Shown in pieces: positions 26,028-32,266 of a DNA stretch of 64,000 bases (its first letter is position 1; each line of letters opens with the position of its first letter). A program made the translations under genes and the position numbers. The notes under the pieces are model-generated. The model did no database searches and had not been told where the DNA came from. It saw only the letters and a program-made list of their open reading frames with translations. Source of the DNA: Halobacteriovorax marinus (lineage in GTDB: Bacteria > Bdellovibrionota > Bacteriovoracia > Bacteriovoracales > Bacteriovoracaceae); contig MAAO01000006.1 of the NCBI GenBank assembly GCA_002163155.1, forward strand, positions 124,001 through 188,000. Direction: 5' to 3'.

Positions 26028-26460
26028 GCGGTCTCCTTTTATTCATAAACTAAGGCAAGTGTAATATTAAGTTTAGTGCCAAGTTGAAATCAACTAAGCA
26101 TTTATTTCATAATAGCAGCATTAATTGTATTAATTATGCAATCTATGAATAAATTACATTTTTTACTTATTTTGAGAGGTTATGATTTGCCTTCAGTCAT
26201 AATTGGTGGTCAATCAAGTGTTTGAATGGTGAAAGGTAGAGATGTTGAGGGGTCGGCAAGTTGTGTATTAATTCAAAGTGACTAACTGTTTGAAATCATA
26301 GGTAAGTAGTGACTTTTTCAATGTTTTCAAAGGCTGAGAGAGGATGTGTGATTTTGGTCTGTAGATAGAGGATTAGACTACAGGGGATCCTCATAGGAGA
26401 AGTAGAGTCTTCTTTAGAAAGGATTGCTATAAGTGAGTGAATTTAACTATTAAGTCACGA
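26028..26460. other. Non-coding spacer in the element
   Basis: No gene seen. It holds one copy of the motif TGCAATCTAT (26137-26146), found again at 26491 and in inverse at 26463. It is the divergent upstream region of the 62-aa gene. Confidence 0.5.
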
Positions 26461-26502
26461 GAATAGATTGCACATTATTACTGATTAAATTGCAATCTAT
26501 TC
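26461..26502. repeat. Perfect 12-bp inverted repeat, operator-like
   Basis: GAATAGATTGCA (26461-26472) and TGCAATCTATTC (26491-26502), separated by 18 AT-rich bp. It lies just upstream of the structured RNA candidate. The half-site TGCAATCTAT also occurs at 26137 and, as TGCAATCTAC, at 27545, suggesting binding by an element protein. Confidence 0.75.
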
Positions 26503-26543
26503 CAATCTGGAACAATATCAGTATGTTAGGAGTTTATAGAGAG

Positions 26544-26713
26544 TGTGGCAGCCAAGTACCCGATATCATTATGAGATACGCTAAGTCTTTGAAACTAGGT
26601 GGGTAATGCAATATCAGGTAGTTGAATCCGCCTACGTGATATCGGCCACATAGGGGGGGTGGGGGCCACCGTTGCGCCCGAAGACGCTGACCATCCTCAG
26701 TAGCAATTTTTTT
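26544..26713 (+). ncRNA. Candidate element-encoded structured RNA with terminator
   Basis: Nested stems read on plus: TGTGGC (26544-26549) with GCCACA (26645-26650); CGATATCA (26561-26568) with TGATATCG (26637-26644); TAGGTGG (26596-26602) with CCGCCTA (26628-26634), which includes a G-U pair valid only on this strand. A G-run and hairpin GGTGG-GGG-CCACC (26658-26670) follow. Last, GTTGC (26671-26675) pairs with GCAAT (26703-26707) around an inner CTGA/TCAG hairpin and runs into seven T (26707-26713). The T-run and G-U pair favour plus-strand RNA of about 170-180 nt. A weak promoter TTCCAA-16-TATGTT ends at 26527. No reverse transcriptase is near, so a retron is not supported. Confidence 0.55.
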
Positions 26714-26899
26714 CAACCCCTACCCTTTTGGCCTACCTAGTCATTCAGCTCCTTTATTATCAAGATAACAAGCAAGATAATTTCCAGTAACTGCTCAATA
26801 TTGTTAGCCATACACAATCTCCTATATGGATCATTGTTAATCCATACAACCCCAATAGAGCGAATTCTGAGGTAGGCCTAAATATAATTTTTAGACTAC

Positions 26900-27514
26900 T
26901 TGAAGACATGGGAGTATTATTCAGCCATGAAAAACAACCCACTATTTAGTCGCCTCAACCATCCCTTCCTCGGACCCATACTCACCACTTTTATCTATTG
27001 GCACTGGAAAGCATTCATTACCTTGATTGATGTTACTCAGCCTTATAGCGCCAGGATCAGCTCTATTGAAGAGTATCTTGCAGTGATGAATACAGTTTAC
27101 GATTTTACCTGGAATGTCATAGTCCCTGTTCTTATTGGTTCATTCTATGGAGTCTTTGTTCCTATCCTGACTGAAGGTCTGAGGAAGTGGGTGACGAATC
27201 GGTCTGCCACTCTTAGCTCTTGGGTTGAGCATAAGTTTCAGCACAATAATTACCAGGAAAGGTTTGACCGTTTAATCACTCTCAATAGTGAACTAGGTAA
27301 GGCCAAGGGAAGACTTTCTCCTTCCATTGCTTCTCTTGATAAGTGCCTAGAGGGATTAACTAGTCAGATTGAAACAACCTCTCTTTCCAGGAATGAACTA
27401 GAGTCCCTTAAGGTGATAATTGCGCAGTTCACTGAAACAGATAAGGTGTTCAAAGCTAGTCTTGCCAAGATTAATGAGCCATACCAGTTTGGTGATCAGG
27501 GTAAAAAATCATAG
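26900..27514 (+). CDS. Element membrane protein A (NPxF...HWxxF family)
   Basis: 204 residues; an internal ATG at 26927 is an alternative start that aligns better with its paralogue. Two TM segments (about 24-45 and 70-95) flank a short loop. The shared pattern is NPLF..., HWKAFITLIDVT, SARISSIEEY, mirrored in protein B at 27728. The C-terminal 100 residues are predicted helical, with a coiled-coil-like RFDRLITLNSELGKAKGRLSP stretch, and cytosolic. Uncharacterised. Two-TM proteins with NPF-like starts and an aromatic W-x-F motif are common unknowns in bacterial islands. The preceding RNA candidate ends about 190 nt upstream. Confidence 0.75.
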   Translation: MKTWEYYSAMKNNPLFSRLNHPFLGPILTTFIYWHWKAFITLIDVTQPYSARISSIEEYLAVMNTVYDFTWNVIVPVLIGSFYGVFVPILTEGLRKWVTNRSATLSSWVEHKFQHNNYQERFDRLITLNSELGKAKGRLSPSIASLDKCLEGLTSQIETTSLSRNELESLKVIIAQFTETDKVFKASLAKINEPYQFGDQGKKS

Positions 27515-27554
27515 GATCCACATAGCCCTATTTTTTAAACAAACTGCAATCTAC
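27511..27554. repeat. Duplicated 3' flank, copy 1
   Basis: ATAGGATCCACAT (27511-27523) begins at the stop codon of protein A and recurs exactly at 28192-28204, beginning at the stop of protein B. Similarity continues through a TTTAAA-containing stretch to TGCAATCTAC here and TACAATCTCA there. It shows that gene and flank were duplicated together. Confidence 0.85.
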
Positions 27555-27562
27555 AGCTGCAG

Positions 27563-27578
27563 AGTTAGAGCTCTAACT
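27563..27578. promoter_or_regulatory. 16-bp perfect palindrome, possible terminator or operator
   Basis: AGTTAGAGCTCTAACT is perfect and followed by TTGCTAGTTTTT, so it may end the protein A transcript; equally it could be a binding site. Confidence 0.5.
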
Positions 27579-27727
27579 TTGCTAGTTTTTAAAATAATAT
27601 ATATAATATCCTCGAGACCGTTGACCGCTCCCATTTTTCCCATACCCTATTTTTTTGACCCATTAGGCTATCAGGTGAACATTTTGCTCATTCTTGCAGA
27701 AACCCTATATGCGGTTATTGTTTAGAC

Positions 27728-28192
27728 ATGAAAAAAATAATACTAAAACACATGCTTAAAAACCCATTCTTTCTGTCAGCACTGTTCTTTTCCATCTGTT
27801 TCCATTGGAGACTGTTTGTCATCCTGTCTTCTGTAACTGAGAAGTTTTCAACCAGGATAACTGCCGCAGAGGAGTATATTAATGGGACCGTAATTAGCCT
27901 TGATGCCTTCATGCTTTACTATGGTCTTCTTCTTGTTGTTATTGCTTTTTTCTCAATTCTTGGCCCTGTCATTGCTACGCTTTGGGCAGTTAGGATCAAA
28001 GTCGCGCAAGCAAGGGTGAAGAATATAGCAGAACTCGCAAACCAGCCTGAATGCTATAAGGACAAGCACCAAAAGATGGAAGCCTTCATTGAGAAATGCC
28101 TGTCTGAACAAAATGAACTCAGTCATGTCCTACAGAAAGCTTTGGATAGTTCACAGGAACCTTGTGCTGCCCCTGGGAAAGACAAGGAATGA
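27728..28192 (+). CDS. Element membrane protein B, paralogue of protein A
   Basis: 154 residues. KNPFFLSALFF, FHWRLFVILSSVT, STRITAAEEYING align with protein A over the first TM and loop. A second TM (about 60-85) follows, then a short helical tail of about 65 residues with two Cys. The tail is shorter than in protein A and not obviously similar. Shared 3' flank with A. Function unknown; paired membrane proteins in a small element suggest either a toxin/antagonist pair or a two-part exclusion or defence factor, which is speculation. Confidence 0.72.
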   Translation: MKKIILKHMLKNPFFLSALFFSICFHWRLFVILSSVTEKFSTRITAAEEYINGTVISLDAFMLYYGLLLVVIAFFSILGPVIATLWAVRIKVAQARVKNIAELANQPECYKDKHQKMEAFIEKCLSEQNELSHVLQKALDSSQEPCAAPGKDKE

Positions 28193-28235
28193 TAGGATCC
28201 ACATGTGCCAATATTTAAATAATTTACAATCTCAT
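28192..28235. repeat. Duplicated 3' flank, copy 2
   Basis: ATAGGATCCACAT at 28192-28204 plus about 30 nt of diverged similarity to 27524-27554. See copy 1. Confidence 0.8.
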
Positions 28236-28530
28236 TCTGTAGAACTATCACCTTTCTTGTGTGTGCAGTGAGCAATAGCTAAGGGTCAACAAACAGTAAC
28301 TCATGACAATTGCGATGAGCGTAAAGTTTTTTTGATTTAGGGGGTTGCTTTTTCCTTAGCGATCTATAGCCTCTTTAAATCTCCTCACATAGTTTTTCTT
28401 TTTAATAACTAAGATTCTTTTATTTCTGAGTCCACCCAAGTGGGCTGTCTTTTACTTTTACTCTTTTATATCTCTCATTTCCTTGGGTTGTTACATATAT
28501 ATCTGAACTACTGGATTAGCCTTTGGGTGT

Positions 28531-28690
28531 CTGTCCTATTACTGTCCTGACCCATTGCTGTAATTGTGACTGTTATTATGGTGGCTTCAGATAGGTATGT
28601 AACTGTTATGGTCATTGTCATGGACCTTCAGGTAGCAGGGGAACTGTTACTGTCCTATTACTGTTACCAATACCTTCAGGTGGAAGAATT
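28531..28690. repeat. Degenerate tandem modules ACTGTTA...CTTCAGRTRG in non-coding DNA
   Basis: Three modules begin ACTGTTA at 28569, 28602 and 28643, and each contains CTTCAG followed by RTRG (28585, 28626, 28674). Lengths are about 33, 41 and 48. A 15-bp exact repeat CTGTCCTATTACTGT occurs at 28531-28545 and 28650-28664. The stretch is non-coding and looks like an iteron or multi-site protein-binding region. The rest of the 28236-28976 gap holds no gene I can support. Confidence 0.7.
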
Positions 28691-28976
28691 GCTATGACCG
28701 TGCTTTCCTATTCAGACAGGTTTGTATCTATGTTTAGTTTTTAAATTTAAGAGCTATACTTGTCCCAAGAAAGGAGCAAGACAAGAAAGGGGATCTTTCA
28801 AAATGTTAAATATAGTGAGAGAGGATATTCTTTAGTGATATAGCAACTTGAGTATTATGCTTAAAGTTAGGAGCATTACTTGGCAGCAGTGGCATATGAC
28901 AAGAGCAGGATATATTAAAAAGTTGTAGGGACTTTCAATCTGTAAGAGGGGAGGAGATTGGTGGTTTAAATTAGAG

Positions 28977-29051
<75 letters not shown>

Positions 29052-29059
29052 ATATTTAA

Positions 29060-30181
29060 TTAAACCATGTTAAGCTTATCCTCAATTCTTTGTAAAGCAT
29101 CGTTTTCCAAAATCCATCCTATATAATTTTCTTGCGCCACATCTACACTGTCACCAATAAGCATGGCAATATCAGAAATTGATAAACCTTTATTTAAACA
29201 CATCTTGGCAAAGCTATGTCTCATTATGTGGTTTGATATGTTCTTTCTATTGGTCCCAGATATTGTTGCTTTCAACCTTCCTTGAAAAGCTTTCAGTGAG
29301 GCTTCAACAACTCTTTTACTTAATGCTTCTCTGTTCTCTTGCTTGAGAGATAGGCTGTAATTATAAACCCATCTGTCCAAAGCTTCTAGGCCCTTAGGGT
29401 AAACTATTGTTGTTCTTCTTTTTCCATTCTTTGGATCATCATAAGAAAAGTCTCTCATCATCTGTTCAGATATAAATAGGCGAGTCTCGCCACGGTAACA
29501 TTCTTCATTGAGGGCAAAGAGTTCACCAGTTCTGATTCCAGAATAATACATAACCGTAACTGCATCTCTATCAAACTGAGTTTTAAGAGTACTCAAAAGA
29601 AGGGTGAGTTGTTCCTCATTTATTGCAACAGGCTCACGCTTCCTGACTCGCTTTTTAGAAAGAGTGTAATCTCTGTTTAAATGTTTCATTAGTTGATTGA
29701 AGTCTTTAATTACTCCATTGTAAGCATTGGGTGTTGATGTATCTTTATCAATTAGTTTTTTTGCTGTTTCTATATCAACAGTAAGAAGTGATTCACTTCC
29801 AAGTAATCTCAAGACCCTTATGAACTTATGTCTAGCTGTTATTTTTGTGGTGGTTTTCAGGTTGTCTTTATGCTCATATCTTTCTTGCCAAAATTTCTTG
29901 AACATTCTCATATTAACGTTTGAGACTTCACCCTGTTCATTGTTAGCAATCTTGTATTTTATCTGCATCTTCTTCTTGAGTTTATCAACCAAGTAAAGAG
30001 CATGATTATAATCAAACTCATCAGAGTTTAGGCCATGATTAATGCGCGTAAGTTCTGGGGAATCTATTGTTGGCTGGGTACGTTTGCCTTCAATATCTGT
30101 CCTATCAAGAATGAGTTTAAAACTCTTTCTACTTCCAGTGGGTCTTCTTACTGTCACCCTTTGTCTTATAAAATAGCTCAT
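29060..30181 (-). CDS. Tyrosine recombinase 2 (phage-integrase-like)
   Basis: 373 residues, different in sequence from recombinase 1. An arm-binding-like N-terminus (RQRVTVRRPTGSRKSFKLILDRTD) precedes a core-binding domain and the catalytic domain with MYYSGIRTGELFAL (Arg), NHIMRHSFAKMC (HxxR) and IGDSVDVAQENYIGW (Tyr). The usual LGHSS histidine is replaced (IGDS). The start is fixed by GAGGGG 7 nt upstream. Being next to the att site and the tRNA, this is the likelier enzyme for tRNA-Pro integration. Confidence 0.92.
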   Translation of the reverse strand: MSYFIRQRVTVRRPTGSRKSFKLILDRTDIEGKRTQPTIDSPELTRINHGLNSDEFDYNHALYLVDKLKKKMQIKYKIANNEQGEVSNVNMRMFKKFWQERYEHKDNLKTTTKITARHKFIRVLRLLGSESLLTVDIETAKKLIDKDTSTPNAYNGVIKDFNQLMKHLNRDYTLSKKRVRKREPVAINEEQLTLLLSTLKTQFDRDAVTVMYYSGIRTGELFALNEECYRGETRLFISEQMMRDFSYDDPKNGKRRTTIVYPKGLEALDRWVYNYSLSLKQENREALSKRVVEASLKAFQGRLKATISGTNRKNISNHIMRHSFAKMCLNKGLSISDIAMLIGDSVDVAQENYIGWILENDALQRIEDKLNMV

Positions 30182-30197
30182 TCATTCCCCTCATTTT

Positions 30198-30240
30198 GCG
30201 GTAGTGAAATCTACCACTAGCCAGAATAAGTGTCTACCGC
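30198..30240 (-). promoter_or_regulatory. Leader with alternative hairpins before recombinase 2
   Basis: On the minus strand GCGGTAG (30240-30234) and GGTAG (30215-30211) compete for the same partner CTACCGC (30204-30198). Only one pairing can form at a time. The ribosome-binding site (about 30192-30187) is just downstream. This could tune recombinase translation or transcription; it is a sequence-based suggestion only. Confidence 0.4.
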
Positions 30241-30290
30241 TTAACTAGAACGAGTATTGTTTGTGGGGGTTTTGAGTGGGGTATTGTCAT

Positions 30291-30308
30291 CCCCCAGCGA
30301 AGTGCGCT
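30291..30308. repeat. Attachment site copy 2 (18-bp direct repeat)
   Basis: Identical to 24320-24337. It forms the right boundary of the element, followed by host tRNA 5' sequence. Confidence 0.95.
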
Positions 30309-30327
30309 ACCCCTGCGCTACGCTCCG
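30291..30327 (-). pseudogene. 5' part of the disrupted host tRNA-Pro(GGG)
   Basis: Minus strand from 30327: acceptor CGGAGCG, TA, D-arm GCGC-AGGGGTA-GCGC, base 26, anticodon 5' stem and loop CTGGGGG, then unrelated element DNA. It is 37 nt long: 19 nt unique plus the 18-nt core. It still has its promoter, so a truncated RNA should be made as the head of the element transcript. Confidence 0.95.
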
Positions 30328-30341
30328 ACAATTCTTCAATA

Positions 30342-30370
30342 AATATAAATGGTAGTAATGAATAAGTCTA
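30342..30370 (-). promoter_or_regulatory. Host tRNA-Pro promoter, now reading into the element
   Basis: Minus-strand TAGACT (-35, 30370-30365), a 17-bp spacer, TATATT (-10, 30347-30342). The tRNA 5' end is 14 nt after the -10. With the tRNA split, this promoter reads through the 5' fragment into recombinase 2 and the element's own tRNA. Confidence 0.65.
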
Positions 30371-30384
30371 TTTATACTTAAATT

Positions 30385-31464
30385 ATGAGTGAAGCTTTAA
30401 AAAATAATTATGACAAAGAGTACGTGCAAAGAGTTGCGCGAAGAACGAAAGAAAATTTCAAAAGTTTTAAAGAGAATGAATTTGTTAAATTTGTTCTAGA
30501 CAAACATTGGAAGGATCTTGAACTCAAAGATCGCATGAAGAAAATATCTAATTCTCTTTATGAATTTCTTCCCAAAGATTATGAAAGAAGTTTAAAAATT
30601 ATTCTAAAAACAGCTCCCGAATTTGGTGGCTTTGAAGGAATGCTTTTTCCTGACTTTGTAGAGACCTATGGATTTGATAAAAAGAATTGGGAAGTCTCAT
30701 TGAGTGCGTTAGAAGAATTAACAAAATATTCAAGTTCTGAATTTGCTATAAGACCTTTCATTGATACGGATGCAAAACGAGTTTTTAAATACATATTGAA
30801 ATGGGCTAAATCAGATAATCAACACGTAAGAAGACTTGCCAGTGAAGGCTCTAGACCTAGATTACCTTGGGCGATGGCGCTTTCTGAATTAAAAAAAGAT
30901 CCATCTCAAATTCTTCCTATCTTAGAAATTTTGAAAAATGATCCTGAACTCTATGTGAGAAGAAGTGTTGCCAATAATTTAAATGATATTAGTAAAGATC
31001 ATCCTCTCATTGTGATTGAGACCGCTAAAAAATGGCTTGGTAAGAGTGAGGATACAGATTGGCTTATTAAACATGCTCTTAGAACATTACTTAAAAAAGG
31101 TGAGCCTAAAGCTTTAAAATTATTTGGTTATCAAGATATAAAATCTGTTAGTGTGAAAGACATTATTCTCAAGAAGAAAAGTATTAAAATAGGATCATCC
31201 CTAGACTTTAATTTTTCTTTGAATTTAAAAGTAGAATCAAAACTTAGAATAGAATACGCAATTTTCTATGTGAAAAAAAATGGCTCTCTTTCTAAGAAAG
31301 TCTTTAAGGTCACTGAGAAGACTTTTTCAAAGGGAACTGTGAGTTTTTCTAAGTCTCAATCCTTTAAAGAGATGAGTACTAGAAAACATTACCAAGGGGA
31401 GCATTTTATCTCTATTATCATAAATGGTGTAGAGAAAAAGAAAATAGCTTTTAAAGTTTTATGA
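30385..31464 (+). CDS. alkC: AlkC-type DNA alkylation repair glycosylase with Ig-like tail
   Basis: 359 residues. Residues 1-250 are HEAT-like helical repeats of the AlkC/AlkD superfamily, with the characteristic VRRLASEGSRPRLPWA near residue 150 and SVANNLNDISKDHP. Residues about 255-359 are beta-rich (VKDIILKKKSIKIGSSLDFNF... KIAFKVL), matching the Ig-like domain of the AlkC-alpha form. The enzyme removes N3-alkylated purines. No Shine-Dalgarno is visible, and a TATACT -10 ends 6 nt before the ATG, so the mRNA may be leaderless. The GIY-YIG gene overlaps its stop by 4 bp. Confidence 0.88.
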   Translation: MSEALKNNYDKEYVQRVARRTKENFKSFKENEFVKFVLDKHWKDLELKDRMKKISNSLYEFLPKDYERSLKIILKTAPEFGGFEGMLFPDFVETYGFDKKNWEVSLSALEELTKYSSSEFAIRPFIDTDAKRVFKYILKWAKSDNQHVRRLASEGSRPRLPWAMALSELKKDPSQILPILEILKNDPELYVRRSVANNLNDISKDHPLIVIETAKKWLGKSEDTDWLIKHALRTLLKKGEPKALKLFGYQDIKSVSVKDIILKKKSIKIGSSLDFNFSLNLKVESKLRIEYAIFYVKKNGSLSKKVFKVTEKTFSKGTVSFSKSQSFKEMSTRKHYQGEHFISIIINGVEKKKIAFKVL

Positions 31465-31712
31465 GTTGGTATGTATATATAATAGAAACAACAACTGGTA
31501 AGTTCTATACGGGAATTACAACTGATGTTGAGAGACGTTTTCTTGAGCACAAGGACGATCCTAAGAAAGGGGCAAAATTCTTTCGAGGACATACGCCAAA
31601 GAAAGTTATTCATACTGAAGAATTTGAAAATAGGTCTCTTGCTTCAAAAAGAGAATATGAAATAAAGAGTTTAACTAAGAAGCAGAAATTATCTTTAGTA
31701 GGTAAGGTCTAG
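31461..31712 (+). CDS. GIY-YIG domain protein (YhbQ/UPF0213 type)
   Basis: 83 residues. WYVYIIETTTGKFYTGITTDVERRFLEH is the GIY-YIG core with the catalytic Arg; FENRSLASKREYEIKSL holds the usual Glu region. Stand-alone proteins of this size are putative nucleases acting on DNA, consistent with its coupling (ATGA overlap) to alkC. Confidence 0.88.
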   Translation: MSWYVYIIETTTGKFYTGITTDVERRFLEHKDDPKKGAKFFRGHTPKKVIHTEEFENRSLASKREYEIKSLTKKQKLSLVGKV

Positions 31713-31713
31713 C

Positions 31714-31944
31714 TTATTCTTCGATGGGTCCATCGTAAATTTCAATTTCTTCTTCGTCTTTGTTCCACGGGTTTTGCAGTTCAGCAGGAATAGTGGGATC
31801 AATTTTTGATTTAAAATCATAAGGGCAATGGGCACAACCACTCTGACAACAGTGTCCACGTTCTGTGTGATACTTCTCTGTAAAAACCATAAGGCCTTCA
31901 GAGTTTAAATAATAGTGGATGCTTTCAATCAATTTCTTTGTCAT
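31714..31944 (-). CDS. Small Cys-rich protein, DUF5522-like
   Basis: 76 residues with the motif ERGHCCQSGCAHCPYDF near residue 29, four to five Cys in a tight cluster, preceded by GLMVFTEKYH. This matches the small DUF5522-type family; metal binding is likely, function unknown. The C-terminus is very acidic. Convergent with the GIY-YIG gene, 1 nt apart. Confidence 0.75.
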   Translation of the reverse strand: MTKKLIESIHYYLNSEGLMVFTEKYHTERGHCCQSGCAHCPYDFKSKIDPTIPAELQNPWNKDEEEIEIYDGPIEE

Positions 31945-31995
31945 TACAAAGAGTTTATAACACGTTGGGTAAGATGAAAAGATGTTACTGGATAC

Positions 31996-32019
31996 AAAAA
32001 AGCCTCCGATTCCGGAGGC
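31996..32019 (-). terminator. Intrinsic terminator on the minus strand
   Basis: GCCTCCG/CGGAGGC (32002-32008, 32013-32019) followed on the minus strand by six T. On plus no T-run follows, so the direction is clear. The nearest minus-strand gene (31714-31944) lies downstream of it. Confidence 0.88.
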
Positions 32020-32139
32020 CTAACGCGTGTGTATAGATTTTATTCTATAGAAAGAGGGGAAGACTGGACATTCATCGTTCAGTAAACCGCTCTTGAGTTG
32101 GTGAGTTCTACCACTGCAGAATTCCCTAGGCAAGTAAAA
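31996..32139 (-). ncRNA. Candidate small RNA ending in an orphan terminator
   Basis: No minus-strand gene lies upstream of the strong minus-strand terminator at 31996-32019, while -10-like elements (TAGAAT or TATTCT) lie at 32146-32156, about 140 nt upstream. The interval includes AGGGAA/TTCCC complementarity that could close a central structure. No reading frame is convincing. Family not identified. Confidence 0.45.
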
Positions 32140-32144
32140 ATGTT

Positions 32145-32156
32145 TAGAATATTCTA
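32145..32156. promoter_or_regulatory. 12-bp palindrome overlapping the small-RNA promoter
   Basis: TAGAATATTCTA is perfect and contains both candidate -10 hexamers for the minus-strand RNA. It also lies about 110 nt upstream of fadD. It could be an operator or simply AT-rich promoter sequence. Confidence 0.35.
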
Positions 32157-32266
32157 TTACTTTCAACAAAGAGCAAAATCTTCCAGAACTTAATAAATTT
32201 GAAGGTTTAAGAAGAATTTTATAAAATTAGTACATTATCAAATTTCAAAAATACAGAGGATTCCAA

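Noticed and set aside
26651-26665. G-quadruplex
   Set aside because: Only two G-runs (7 and 5) instead of four separated tracts; the second is explained by the GGTGG/CCACC hairpin.
26534-26716. 60-codon minus-strand frame
   Set aside because: Antisense to the terminated RNA candidate, no ribosome-binding site; more likely chance.
26540-26720. Retron msr-msd
   Set aside because: No reverse transcriptase gene in the element.
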